The position numbers and the translations under genes were made by a program. From Flavobacterium sp. (GTDB lineage Bacteria > Bacteroidota > Bacteroidia > Flavobacteriales > Flavobacteriaceae), in assembly GCF_024642105.1 (NCBI RefSeq), contig NZ_JAHEBT010000054.1:1-64000 (forward strand): a stretch of DNA of 64,000 nt. Direction: 5' to 3'. Shown piece by piece: positions 44,352 to 52,823 of this stretch. The notes under the pieces were generated by a model. It was not told the DNA's origin. It saw only the letters and a list, made by a program, of their open reading frames with translations, and did no database searches. Position 1 is the stretch's first letter, and the number at the start of each line of letters is the position of its first letter.

Positions 44352-46434
44352 TAGCTAAATCTTTTGCTCTGTACTCTTCAATTGTTGCGAAGAATGCTGT
44401 TGCTTGTTCTAAATACTGTTTTGCAAACGCCTCTGAAGGTTCGTTCACTTTAATTTGGTATACCAACTCTTTGAAAGCAGTTGCCAATTGAATCTTATTG
44501 GTTTCCACAAAAACGGTATCAAACAAATCGATGATACCCGCATGGTGGTTTGTTTTTTGTTTTTCAGCAAGCAATAACGCTTTGGCTGCATTCACAAATC
44601 CTGCGTAAGTCAAATAAATAGAATCCGACCATTTTTGATCGTTTACTGCTTCTTGAGAGAACGTCAATTTGTCTTTAGCTTCTACCAATAAAGTAGCTAC
44701 TAAATCAATCACCACTCCTGCACATTCACCCACACCTACTGCTTTTACGTAGTTGTCGGCATTTCCCCAATCCACAAAATCAGCTTCTATTAAGTTGGTT
44801 ACATCGGCTAAAGGTTTCAAAAATTCGTAAAAATATTTTTCTCCTTTGGCATCATAATAATTCAAGAACGATTGTCCATTGGCATTCGCTTCAAAATCAT
44901 TTAAAATCAAACGCAAGGCTTCAGGTCCTCTTCTACTTGGAATTTTAATTACTTTATCTGAGAAACGACCTTGGCCATTTCCTAAGTTACCACCTCCCAA
45001 CAACACTTGAAGGGCTGGCGCTACTAATTTTCCTGAATTGATTGACATTCCTTGGAAACCAATTTCTGCCATATTATGTTGTCCACAAGCATTCATACAA
45101 CCACTGATTTTAATCGTGATTTCTTGATTATTGCTGTATTGCGGATATTCTGTTGCTAAAACGCGTTCTAATTCTACCGCGATTCCCGTACTACTAGCAA
45201 TTCCTAAATTACACGTATCTGTACCAGGGCAAGCGGTAACGTCATTGATGGTGTTGTACCCTAAAGTAACAAAATCTAACTTGGCTAATTCTTGGTAAAA
45301 GAACGGCAAGTTTTCTTCTTTAATGTTGCGAATCAAAATATCTTGACGCAAGGTAAAACGCAATTCATTGGCGCCATAATTTTTAATTAAATCCGCCAAA
45401 GCTCTTGCTTTATCGGTATAAAAATCACCTAAAGCCACTTTGATTCCGATGGCTACATAACCCGCTTGTTTTTGAGCGATGACGTTGGATTTTTTCCAAG
45501 CTTCATAACTTGCAGTATCTTCAATAGTCCCTTTTGGCACTTCTAATGCAGGTGCTGGAATTGGACCATCAAAAGCAGTAGTGTCAATCTCAACGGTTTG
45601 GAAAGACAAAGCTTTTTTCTCTTCTTCAACCAATCGTAAGAATTCGTCTTTACCGATTTCTTTAATTAAGAATTTCATACGGGCTTTCAAACGTTTGGCT
45701 CTTTCGCCATAACGATCAAAAATACGCAACACTCCTTCTGTCATCGGAATGATTTGGTTCACTGGTACAAATTCAGAAAGTAATTCGGCATGGCTTGGTT
45801 GCGAACCTAATCCACCACCTAGCAGCACTTTGAATCCAAGCTCTCCATTGACAATTTTTGGAATGAATCCCAAATCATGTAAATAACTCAAAGCGGTATC
45901 TTTATCAGAAGAAGAAAAAGACATTTTGAATTTACGTCCCATTTCTTGACACACTGGATTTCTCAAGAAAAACTGGAATAAAGCATGCGCATAAGGCGAT
46001 ACATCAAATGGTTCGTCAGGATCAATTCCTGCTGTTTCACTCGCTGTAATATTTCTAACGGTATTTCCACAAGCTTCTCTCAGAGTAATATCATCTTTTT
46101 CTAAATCAGCCCAAAGCTCCGGAGTTCTATCCAAACTTACATAGTGAATTTGAATATCCTGACGAGTAGTAATATGCAAACGTCCTGTCGAATATTCGTC
46201 AGACACTTTAGTAATACGTACTAATTGTTCGCTACTCACTTTACCAAAAGGCAATTTAATACGAATCATTTGCACCCCTTCTTGACGCTGACCATAAACT
46301 CCTCTGGCCAAACGAAGGCTACGAAAACGCTCGTCATCAATTTTTCCTTCTTTGAATAATCGAATTTTTCTCTCTAAATCGATAATGTCTTTTTGGACAA
46401 TCGGATTTTCTATTTCGGTTCTAAAACTTTCCAT
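44344..46434 (-). CDS. Siroheme-dependent sulfite (nitrite) reductase
   Basis: A 696-residue hemoprotein that reduces sulfite to sulfide (nitrite reductase relatives look similar). Cluster ligands are ACPGTDTCNLG (C-x5-C) and SGCMNACGQHN (C-x3-C). A C-terminal helical extension of about 150 residues (from about 545) is unlike the E. coli enzyme and may be the HEPN-like tail seen in this group. The open frame starts 8 codons earlier (MGRAGVGL), but those are repeat-derived; MESFRTEIENP at 46434 is chosen. Confidence 0.9.
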   Translation of the reverse strand: MESFRTEIENPIVQKDIIDLERKIRLFKEGKIDDERFRSLRLARGVYGQRQEGVQMIRIKLPFGKVSSEQLVRITKVSDEYSTGRLHITTRQDIQIHYVSLDRTPELWADLEKDDITLREACGNTVRNITASETAGIDPDEPFDVSPYAHALFQFFLRNPVCQEMGRKFKMSFSSSDKDTALSYLHDLGFIPKIVNGELGFKVLLGGGLGSQPSHAELLSEFVPVNQIIPMTEGVLRIFDRYGERAKRLKARMKFLIKEIGKDEFLRLVEEEKKALSFQTVEIDTTAFDGPIPAPALEVPKGTIEDTASYEAWKKSNVIAQKQAGYVAIGIKVALGDFYTDKARALADLIKNYGANELRFTLRQDILIRNIKEENLPFFYQELAKLDFVTLGYNTINDVTACPGTDTCNLGIASSTGIAVELERVLATEYPQYSNNQEITIKISGCMNACGQHNMAEIGFQGMSINSGKLVAPALQVLLGGGNLGNGQGRFSDKVIKIPSRRGPEALRLILNDFEANANGQSFLNYYDAKGEKYFYEFLKPLADVTNLIEADFVDWGNADNYVKAVGVGECAGVVIDLVATLLVEAKDKLTFSQEAVNDQKWSDSIYLTYAGFVNAAKALLLAEKQKTNHHAGIIDLFDTVFVETNKIQLATAFKELVYQIKVNEPSEAFAKQYLEQATAFFATIEEYRAKDLANA

Positions 46435-46539
46435 AAGCCCCACCCCAGCCCTCCCCAAAGGGGAGGGAGCTGAGTTCTATTATTAAATTATTATTCTTTT
46501 TTTTGCTCCTTCATTCCCCCCTTTGGGGGTTAGGGGGCT
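46435..46539 (-). repeat. GC-rich terminal-inverted-repeat element, copy B (cysN-sulfite reductase gap)
   Basis: Minus strand: AGCCCCCTAACCCCCAAAGGGGG, AT-rich filler, then CTCCCTCCCCTTTGGGGAGGG and CTGGGGTGGGGCTT right up to the ATG. The last hairpin has an 8-bp stem, CCCTCCCC/GGGGAGGG. Its ends are AGCCCC and GGGGCT. Confidence 0.8.
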
Positions 46540-46540
46540 A

Positions 46541-47785
46541 TTAATTTATAAATCCAACTCCCGCTGTTGTGTTGGTATTGGCGTCAATTAAAATAAAGGC
46601 ACCATTTGATTTGTTTTCATTGTAGCTATCAAAATACAATGCTTTGCTTAATTTAATAGTTACTTCTCCAATTTCGTTAATGGCTAATTGCGTAGCAGGA
46701 GTTGCTCCTGAATAATCTGTGGCAATTACATTTTTGATACCGTCAATTTTAGCCAAAACTCTATTCGTATTGTGTTGCACTAAATACTTGGTTCCTGGCA
46801 CTAATTTCTTACTGTCCATCCAGCAAATAGTGGCATTAATATCTTTTTCTACTTGAGGTAATTCTCCTGATTTTACAATCATATCGCCTCGAGTCACATT
46901 GATGTCATTTTCTAATTCTACCACAATAGATGAACCTGCTTTAGCTTCGTCAAATTGTTGGTCGAAAAAGTGAATTTTGGACACTTTCGATTCGGTTAAT
47001 GAAGGTAATACCGTAACGGCATCGCCTACCTGAATTGAATTACCGTATAATTTTCCAGCATATCCTCTAAAGTCATGGTATTCTTCTGTTTTTGGACGAA
47101 TAACCGTTTGCACTGGAAAACGTGTTTTACCTGTTTCAAAAACATCTTCAGGAGTTAAATCTTCTAAGTGTTCCAAAACCGTTTGCCCCGTGTACCAAGG
47201 CATATTTTCTGATTTATCGGCTACATTCCCTCCGTTAATAGCACTCAACGGAATGTAACTTACGTTTTGTTCTTTGAACGAACTTTTAGCATTTAAGGCC
47301 TGGAAGTCGGCTTTGATCTTGTTAAAAACATCTTCTGAATAATCGACTAAGTCCATTTTGTTTACCGCAACAATAACTTCTTTGACACGCAATAAATTAT
47401 TGATAAAAAAGTGACGGTAGGTTTGCTCAATAACTCCTTTACGCGCATCAATCAAAATGATGGATACTTGCGAAGTCGAAGCTCCCGTTACCATATTACG
47501 CGTATATTCTACGTGACCTGGAGTATCGGCAATGATGTAACTTTTCTTTGCCGTTGAAAAATAAATATGCGCCACATCAATTGTAATTCCTTGCTCTCTT
47601 TCGGCAACCAAACCATCCGTAGCCAAAGAAAAATCAAGATAATCGTAGCCTTTTTGTTTACTACTTTTTTCTATCGCTTCTATTTTATCCGTAGTCAATG
47701 ATTTAGTATCATACAATAACCTCCCGATTAAAGTACTTTTTCCGTCATCTACACTTCCTGCTGTTGCTATTTTTAAAACTTCCAT
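46541..47785 (-). CDS. cysN: Sulfate adenylyltransferase subunit 1 (GTPase)
   Basis: A 414-residue EF-Tu-like GTPase subunit of ATP sulfurylase. G1 TAGSVDDGKSTLIGRLLYD, EREQGITIDVAH, G3 DTPGHVEYTRNM, G4 VNKMDLVDY. There is no fused APS kinase domain at the C-terminus. The frame opens 8 codons upstream in repeat-derived bases; MEVLKIATAG at 47785 is chosen. It forms the sulfate-activating complex with CysD. Confidence 0.95.
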   Translation of the reverse strand: MEVLKIATAGSVDDGKSTLIGRLLYDTKSLTTDKIEAIEKSSKQKGYDYLDFSLATDGLVAEREQGITIDVAHIYFSTAKKSYIIADTPGHVEYTRNMVTGASTSQVSIILIDARKGVIEQTYRHFFINNLLRVKEVIVAVNKMDLVDYSEDVFNKIKADFQALNAKSSFKEQNVSYIPLSAINGGNVADKSENMPWYTGQTVLEHLEDLTPEDVFETGKTRFPVQTVIRPKTEEYHDFRGYAGKLYGNSIQVGDAVTVLPSLTESKVSKIHFFDQQFDEAKAGSSIVVELENDINVTRGDMIVKSGELPQVEKDINATICWMDSKKLVPGTKYLVQHNTNRVLAKIDGIKNVIATDYSGATPATQLAINEIGEVTIKLSKALYFDSYNENKSNGAFILIDANTNTTAGVGFIN

Positions 47786-47897
47786 AAGCCCCTCCCCAGC
47801 CCTCCCCAAAAGGGAGGGAGCTGAGTTTTGATTTTAAGTTAATATTTTGTTTGTTTTTTGTTGCTCCTTTATTCCCCCTTCGGGGGTTAGGGGGCTT
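47786..47897 (-). repeat. GC-rich terminal-inverted-repeat element, copy C (cysD-cysN gap)
   Basis: Minus strand: AAGCCCCCTAACCCCCGAAGGGGG, AT-rich filler, then CTCCCTCCCTTTTGGGGAGGG, CTGGGGAGGGGCTT next to the cysN ATG. The first two bases lie in the cysD stop codon. It is nearly identical to copy B at both ends. Confidence 0.8.
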
Positions 47898-48795
47898 AAA
47901 AGTACCCTTGTTGTTTTCTTTTCTCCATTGCTGCTTCTGAACGCTTGTCGTCAATTCTAGCACCTCTTTCAGAAATGGTTGACGAGCGAATCTCTCCCAC
48001 TACTTCTTGAATAGTAGCTGCATACGATTCGACAGCCGCCGTACAACTCATATCTCCTACCGTTCTAAAACGAACAATTCGTTCTTCAATTTCTTCGTCT
48101 TTCTCTTGATACACAAATGGCGAATGTGACCAAATCAATCCGTCTCTCAAGAATACTTTACGTTTGTGTGAAAAATAAATCGATGGAATTTCAATTCCTT
48201 CTTGTTCAATATAACTCCAAACGTCTAATTCTGTCCAGTTCGAAATTGGGAAAACACGAACATTTTGACCCAACTCAATTTTTCCGTTCAACAAATCAAA
48301 CAATTCAGGACGTTGGTTTTTCTCATCCCATTGACCAAAATCATCACGAACCGAGAAAATACGTTCTTTAGCTCTTGCTTTTTCTTCATCTCTACGCGCT
48401 CCACCAATACAAGCATCAAATTTAAATTCTTCAATAGCGTCCAAAAGCGTAGTGGTTTGCAAGCTATTTCTACTAGAATACTTCCCTGACTCTTCCACTA
48501 CTTTTCCTTGATCAATAGCGTCTTGTACGTTACGAACAATTAACTCCAGACCTAATTCAGCTACCAATTTATCTCTAAATTCAATCGTCTCAGGAAAGTT
48601 GTGTCCTGTATCTACGTGCAACAACGGAAAAGGAATTTTTGCTGGAAAAAAAGCTTTTTGCGCCAAACGCACTAATGTAATTGAATCTTTTCCTCCTGAA
48701 AAAAGCAATACCGGTTTCTCGAATTGAGAAATTACTTCTCTAAAAATGTATATCGCTTCGCTTTCTAAAGCATTTGTTTTTACTATTGAACTCAT
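47896..48795 (-). CDS. cysD: Sulfate adenylyltransferase subunit 2
   Basis: A 299-residue PP-loop ATPase subunit. LFSGGKDSITLVRLAQKAF is the PP-motif; FPLLHVDTGHNFPE, CIGGARRDEEKARAKERIFS and FPISNWTELDVWSYIE are hallmark strings. With CysN it makes adenylylsulfate from sulfate and ATP. Confidence 0.96.
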   Translation of the reverse strand: MSSIVKTNALESEAIYIFREVISQFEKPVLLFSGGKDSITLVRLAQKAFFPAKIPFPLLHVDTGHNFPETIEFRDKLVAELGLELIVRNVQDAIDQGKVVEESGKYSSRNSLQTTTLLDAIEEFKFDACIGGARRDEEKARAKERIFSVRDDFGQWDEKNQRPELFDLLNGKIELGQNVRVFPISNWTELDVWSYIEQEGIEIPSIYFSHKRKVFLRDGLIWSHSPFVYQEKDEEIEERIVRFRTVGDMSCTAAVESYAATIQEVVGEIRSSTISERGARIDDKRSEAAMEKRKQQGYF

Positions 48796-48867
48796 TATTT
48801 CTATTTAAAGATTAAATGATTGAAAAATGTAAAGATTTCAAAATCATTTATAATTTATAATTTAAAA

Positions 48868-49569
48868 TTACTTTTGGTGTAACCCACATTCTTTATGACT
48901 TGATTCCCAAGACCATCTTCCGGCTCTAATGTCCTCACCCGGTAAAATAGCACGAGTACAAGGCGCACAACCTATACTTACAAAACCTTGTTTGTGCAAA
49001 CTGTTTTGAGGCACGTTATTCTTTTCTAAATATTCCTCCACTTCTTTTAATGTCCATTTTAACAATGGATTGAATTTGATAATATCAAAATGGGCGTCGT
49101 ATTCAAAAAAGTTCAAATCACTTCTATTCTCTGATTGCTCTGCTCTCAAACCTGTAATCCAAATCGCATTGCCTTTTAGGGCTTTGGTCAAAGGCGCTAC
49201 TTTTCGAATGAAACAACATTCTTTTCTATTTTCTACCGATTCATAAAAACTATTCGGTCCTTTTTGATTCAACAAGGCTTCTACCGCAGTTGTATCAGGA
49301 AAATAGGTTTTAATTTCGATTTTGTATTTTTTCAATGTTTTATGAAACACATCGTATGTTTCTTGAAACAAACGTCCTGTATCTAAAGTAAAAACCGTTA
49401 TTGGCAACTGATTTTTACCAATAAAGTCTGTAATCACCTGATCTTCTTGCCCAAAAGAAGTAGAAAAAACCACTTGATTTGGATATTCATTCGCCAAAAA
49501 AGCAAGCGTCTCCTCAATAGAGAAGTCTTTTGTTTTTTCTAATAAACTGGCTACGATTGATGTACTCAT
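48868..49569 (-). CDS. cysH: (Phospho)adenylylsulfate reductase, 4Fe-4S type
   Basis: A 233-residue reductase that makes sulfite from activated sulfate. The substrate loop is in VFSTSFGQEDQVITDFI; ligands ECCFIRKV and GCAPCTRA (CC and CxxC) form a 4Fe-4S cluster, the mark of APS-type reductases. The catalytic Cys is in KECGLH at the end. No APS kinase is present in the operon, so adenylylsulfate is likely the direct substrate. Its ATG shares one base with the TauE stop. Confidence 0.92.
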   Translation of the reverse strand: MSTSIVASLLEKTKDFSIEETLAFLANEYPNQVVFSTSFGQEDQVITDFIGKNQLPITVFTLDTGRLFQETYDVFHKTLKKYKIEIKTYFPDTTAVEALLNQKGPNSFYESVENRKECCFIRKVAPLTKALKGNAIWITGLRAEQSENRSDLNFFEYDAHFDIIKFNPLLKWTLKEVEEYLEKNNVPQNSLHKQGFVSIGCAPCTRAILPGEDIRAGRWSWESSHKECGLHQK

Positions 49570-50471
49570 TATAACAATTTAGATAAGGTTCTTAAACTTA
49601 AAATGATAATTAAAATTCCCACTGCAATCATCATCGGTTGTCTTTTAATTTTATTCACTAAAATCGCTGCAATTGGTGCTGCAATAACTCCTCCTAAAAT
49701 CAAACCTATGATTACTTGCCAACCTTCAATTCCTCCAAAAAGCATGAAAGTTACCCCACTTGCAAAAGAAACGGCAAATTCAGCAGCATTTACAGAACCA
49801 ATAGTATATCGTGGATTTCTACCACGACCTAACAAAGTAGACGTAACAATTGGTCCCCAACCACCGCCGCCAACAGCATCCATAAATCCTCCAAAAGAAG
49901 CAAGAACACTCAATCGTTTGGTTTTCTTTTTGATGATATTTTTACGCGCTGCTTTTCTAATAATAATGATTGCCAATACAATCATATACACCGCAATAAA
50001 TGGCTTAATCACATCTCCATCAATTACGTCCGAAAGCAAATAAGCCCCTGTAGCCGAACCTAATACTCCCGGAATCAACAAGTGTTTTACCAATTTTTTA
50101 TTGATATTTCCAAAACGATGGTGCGAAATAGCCGAAACTCCCGTGGTAAACATCTCTGCAACGTGAACTCCCGTACTACTAATAGCTGGCGGAATTCCGT
50201 AAGCCAATAAAAAAGAAGTAGAAGTTGCTCCATACCCCATTCCTAAAGTCCCATCTACTAACTGAGCAAATATTCCAATTAAGAAAAAGATAAAAAACTC
50301 TTGATTAAAACCTGCTGCAAAACCATCCCAAGAAAACTCAGCGTGATGGTTGTATATTAAACTGGAAATCAAACCCACCAATAAAACAACTGGGATGATC
50401 ACCCACAAACGTTGTTTGAATGTTACCTGCACACTGGCTGAAACTTTATTTTCTTTTACCTCTTTACTCAT
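49569..50471 (-). CDS. TauE/SafE-family membrane transporter
   Basis: A 300-residue integral membrane protein with about eight helices. GFMDAVGGGGWGPIVTSTLLGRGRNPRYTIGSVNAAEF and LVDGTLGMGYGATSTSFLLAYGIPPAISS contain the duplicated TauE/SafE glycine-rich motif. Being first in the sulfate-assimilation operon with one base of overlap to cysH, it may move sulfate or sulfite; no CysTWA importer is seen nearby. The direction of transport is not shown. Confidence 0.86.
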   Translation of the reverse strand: MSKEVKENKVSASVQVTFKQRLWVIIPVVLLVGLISSLIYNHHAEFSWDGFAAGFNQEFFIFFLIGIFAQLVDGTLGMGYGATSTSFLLAYGIPPAISSTGVHVAEMFTTGVSAISHHRFGNINKKLVKHLLIPGVLGSATGAYLLSDVIDGDVIKPFIAVYMIVLAIIIIRKAARKNIIKKKTKRLSVLASFGGFMDAVGGGGWGPIVTSTLLGRGRNPRYTIGSVNAAEFAVSFASGVTFMLFGGIEGWQVIIGLILGGVIAAPIAAILVNKIKRQPMMIAVGILIIILSLRTLSKLL

Positions 50472-50504
50472 TATCTCTGCTTATTCTTATTTTTTTATTT
50501 TTAA

Positions 50505-50533
50505 AATCTATTACCCTATCGGAATAATAGATT
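50505..50533. promoter_or_regulatory. Palindrome at the sulfate operon start point (operator candidate)
   Basis: AATCTATTA (50505-50513) and its exact complement TAATAGATT (50525-50533) are spaced by 11 bases (centre-to-centre two turns of helix). It starts at the predicted RNA start and lies between the promoter and the TauE ATG. Because an Rrf2-type regulator gene adjoins (50593-51003), it is a candidate binding site for that protein. It could also be an RNA hairpin. Confidence 0.55.
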
Positions 50534-50539
50534 AAAGTG

Positions 50540-50569
50540 CAAAAATACTATTTTTTCACTAACTACAAA
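50540..50569 (-). promoter_or_regulatory. Promoter of the sulfate-assimilation operon
   Basis: Minus-strand TTTG (50569 to 50566), 18 bases, then TATTTTTG (50547 to 50540), followed by GCAC. The fit to TTTG/TAnnTTTG is very good. Confidence 0.7.
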
Positions 50570-50592
50570 AACTAAACTGAAAAATTATGATT

Positions 50593-51003
50593 TTAAAATG
50601 AGATGTCTGCAAGCGTGTTGTTTTCGAGTATCATCAGCGTGTTATCACGAACTTCGGTCATTAATTTATGTACCGAACAATTGGCTTCGTCTACACAATC
50701 GTCACATTTTTCATAAAAATTGTGACTCACACACGGCAGTAAGGCAATAGGCCCTTCTAAAATACGGTACACATTGGCCATATTAATCTCTTTCGGGTCT
50801 TTGATTAAATAATAGCCACCGCCTTTTCCTTTTTTGGCACCCAAAAAACCCGAATGACGCAACAATAACAAAATACTTTCTAAAAACTTAATCGAAATAT
50901 GCTCGCTCTTGGCGATTTCAGCAATTTGCACAGGCGTTTGATTCTCTTGGCGTGCCAAGAAAGTCAATGCTTTAATTCCGTATTTTGTTTTTTTAGATAA
51001 CAT
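50593..51003 (-). CDS. Rrf2-family transcriptional regulator
   Basis: A 136-residue winged-helix regulator. MLSKKTKYGIKALTFLARQ, IAEIAKSEHISIKFLESILLLL (HTH) and LGAKKGKGGGYYL (wing) are typical. C-terminal CVSHNFYEKC, DDC and ANCSVH offer four cysteines, unlike the three-Cys IscR spacing but fit for metal, cluster or thiol sensing. It precedes the sulfate-reduction operon and follows the sulfhydrylase gene, so control of cysteine or sulfur genes (as CymR does in Bacillus) is likely by context. Confidence 0.85.
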   Translation of the reverse strand: MLSKKTKYGIKALTFLARQENQTPVQIAEIAKSEHISIKFLESILLLLRHSGFLGAKKGKGGGYYLIKDPKEINMANVYRILEGPIALLPCVSHNFYEKCDDCVDEANCSVHKLMTEVRDNTLMILENNTLADISF

Positions 51004-51023
51004 AATTTATATATTCGATTTAC

Positions 51024-51077
51024 GATATACGATTTACGATGTGAGAAATTATAATACTAAATCGTAAATCGTATATC
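51024..51077. repeat. 17-bp perfect inverted repeat between sulfhydrylase and Rrf2 genes
   Basis: GATATACGATTTACGAT (51024-51040) matches its complement at 51061-51077 with a 20-base loop. The arm contains TTTACGAT units that recur just outside the stem. It lies 3' of the sulfhydrylase gene and 5' of the Rrf2 gene; no clear T run follows, so it is not a typical terminator. Confidence 0.65.
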
Positions 51078-51091
51078 TTACATCGTAAATT

Positions 51092-52264
51092 CTAAGACAA
51101 GGCTTGTTCCAAATCAGCAATCACATCAGCAACGGTTTCTAAACCTACCGAAACACGTACCAAGCCATCGGTAATACTTACTGCTAAACGTTCTTCAACG
51201 GATAATTTACTATGCGTAGTAGATGCTGGATGCGTTACAATCGTTCTGGTATCTCCTAAATTAGGTGACAACGAACACAATTTGATTTTATCCAAAAAGG
51301 CTCTTCCTGCTTCGATTCCGCCTTTGATTTCAAACGCTACAATATTGCCTCCTAATTTCATTTGCTTTTGCGCAATGGCATACTGCGGATGCGATTTCAA
51401 GAACGGATATTTTACTTTATTTACTTGTGGATGGTTTTCTAAAAACTCGGCTACTTTCAAGGCATTTTCGCAATGTCTCTCTAAACGAACGGCTAATGTT
51501 TCCAAACTTTTTGACAATACCCAAGCATTGAACGGAGACAAAGTAGGTCCTGTTAATCGAGAAAAAAGATAAATATCTTTAATCAAATCAGCTCTACCTA
51601 CGGTGATCCCTCCTAAAACACGCCCTTGACCGTCCATCAATTTAGTAGCAGAATGCACCACCAAATCCGCTCCCCATTTGATAGGTTGTTGTAAATAAGG
51701 CGTTGCAAAACAGTTGTCAATGATTAAAATTAAATTATGTTTTTTGGCAATTTTTCCCAATAATTCCAAATCGATAATATCCACCGCAGGATTTGTTGGC
51801 GACTCAGCAAACAAAATTTTAGTATTGGGTTGAATACAACTCTCAATCGTTTCTGGTTGCGATAAATCAAAGTAAGTAGTTTCAATATTCCACTTTGGAA
51901 AATAATTGACAAACAAGGAATGGGTTGCCCCAAAAACACTACTCGCCGAAACGATATGATCTCCTGATTTCAATAAGGCTGCAAAAGTAGAATACACAGC
52001 TGCCATACCCGATGCAAAAGCAAAACCAGTTTCGGCGCATTCCATTTGGCACACTTTATTGATAAATTCAATCGTGTTTGGGTTGCTATAACGGCTGTAG
52101 ATATTGCGCTCTTTTTCGTCTGCAAAAGAAGCACGCATATCTTCGGCATCTTCAAAAACAAAACTAGAGGTTAAGTACAAAGGCACAGAATGCTCTAAGT
52201 ATTGTGTTCGCTCTAATTGATCGCGTATTGCTTGGGTTTCAAAACCAAAATCGTGTTCGTTCAT
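51092..52264 (-). CDS. Cys/Met metabolism PLP enzyme (O-acyl-homoserine sulfhydrylase-like)
   Basis: A 390-residue gamma-family PLP enzyme. YSRYSNPNTIEFINKV, FASGMAAVYSTFAALLKSGDH, FAESPTNPAVDIIDL, PLP lysine in VVHSATKLMDGQGRVLGG, and STTHSKLSVEERLAVSITDGLVRVSVGLE. It probably adds sulfide to O-acetyl (or succinyl) homoserine to give homocysteine, since metX and the sulfide-producing operon are adjacent; cystathionine gamma-synthase or lyase activity cannot be excluded. Confidence 0.85.
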   Translation of the reverse strand: MNEHDFGFETQAIRDQLERTQYLEHSVPLYLTSSFVFEDAEDMRASFADEKERNIYSRYSNPNTIEFINKVCQMECAETGFAFASGMAAVYSTFAALLKSGDHIVSASSVFGATHSLFVNYFPKWNIETTYFDLSQPETIESCIQPNTKILFAESPTNPAVDIIDLELLGKIAKKHNLILIIDNCFATPYLQQPIKWGADLVVHSATKLMDGQGRVLGGITVGRADLIKDIYLFSRLTGPTLSPFNAWVLSKSLETLAVRLERHCENALKVAEFLENHPQVNKVKYPFLKSHPQYAIAQKQMKLGGNIVAFEIKGGIEAGRAFLDKIKLCSLSPNLGDTRTIVTHPASTTHSKLSVEERLAVSITDGLVRVSVGLETVADVIADLEQALS

Positions 52265-52270
52265 TGTGTC

Positions 52271-52407
52271 AGCCCCCTAACCCCCAAAAGGGGAAATGTT
52301 GCGGGGAAATTTAATAGTTAATAATATTTTATTATAAATCGAAAATCATATAATAGTGCCATTACACTTGCCTCTATTTTGTTCCCCCTTCGGGGGTTAG
52401 GGGGCTT
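52271..52407 (-). repeat. GC-rich terminal-inverted-repeat element, copy D (OsmC-sulfhydrylase gap)
   Basis: The ends are perfect inverted repeats: AGCCCCCTAACCCCC at one side and GGGGGTTAGGGGGCT at the other. On the minus strand the first end is translated as the last residues of the OsmC protein. The second end stops 7 bases before the sulfhydrylase ATG. Confidence 0.82.
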
Positions 52408-52820
52408 CCGTTCAACACTACTTTATAAAGAATGGTTGCGGTAGGTTCCAAAGTTTTGGAAACCGAACAATATTTTTCAAATGATAATTTGGCCGCTCTA
52501 GCCGCTTTATCTTCGTTGATTGGTCCTTCTAAAAAGAAAACAATATGAATCGTTTTAAAAGGATTTGCCTCCCCTACAGGTACGCGCTCACCTTCTACCT
52601 CAGCTTTAAAAGAAGTAATTTCTTGACGTTGTTTTTTCAAAATCGAAATCATATCAATTCCGCTACAACCCGCTACTCCCATCAAAACCAATTCCATTGG
52701 ACTTGGCCCCATATCATTTCCTCCAAAAGCAGGACGAGCATCTACATCTACAATATGACCTCTTTCATTTTGCATTTGAAAATGAAAGTTTTCGTTTACT
52801 CTTTCTAATGTTATTTTCAT
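52374..52820 (-). CDS. OsmC-family protein
   Basis: A 148-residue OsmC/Ohr-fold protein with the two reactive cysteines in VAGCSGIDMISIL and KYCSVSKTL. The family reduces peroxides using thiols; the position in a methionine operon suggests a sulfur or thiol link. The C-terminal residues PLTPEGGTK are encoded by the inverted repeat element D, so the natural stop has probably been moved by the insertion. Confidence 0.88.
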   Translation of the reverse strand: MKITLERVNENFHFQMQNERGHIVDVDARPAFGGNDMGPSPMELVLMGVAGCSGIDMISILKKQRQEITSFKAEVEGERVPVGEANPFKTIHIVFFLEGPINEDKAARAAKLSFEKYCSVSKTLEPTATILYKVVLNGSPLTPEGGTK

Positions 52821-52823
52821 ATT

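Noticed and set aside
46435..46458. N-terminal extension MGRAGVGL of the sulfite reductase (and MGRAGEGL of CysN)
   Set aside because: Both are translations of the same repeat end; family alignment by eye supports MESF and MEVL starts.
51024..51077. Inverted repeat as an intrinsic terminator
   Set aside because: No T run follows either arm in the right place.
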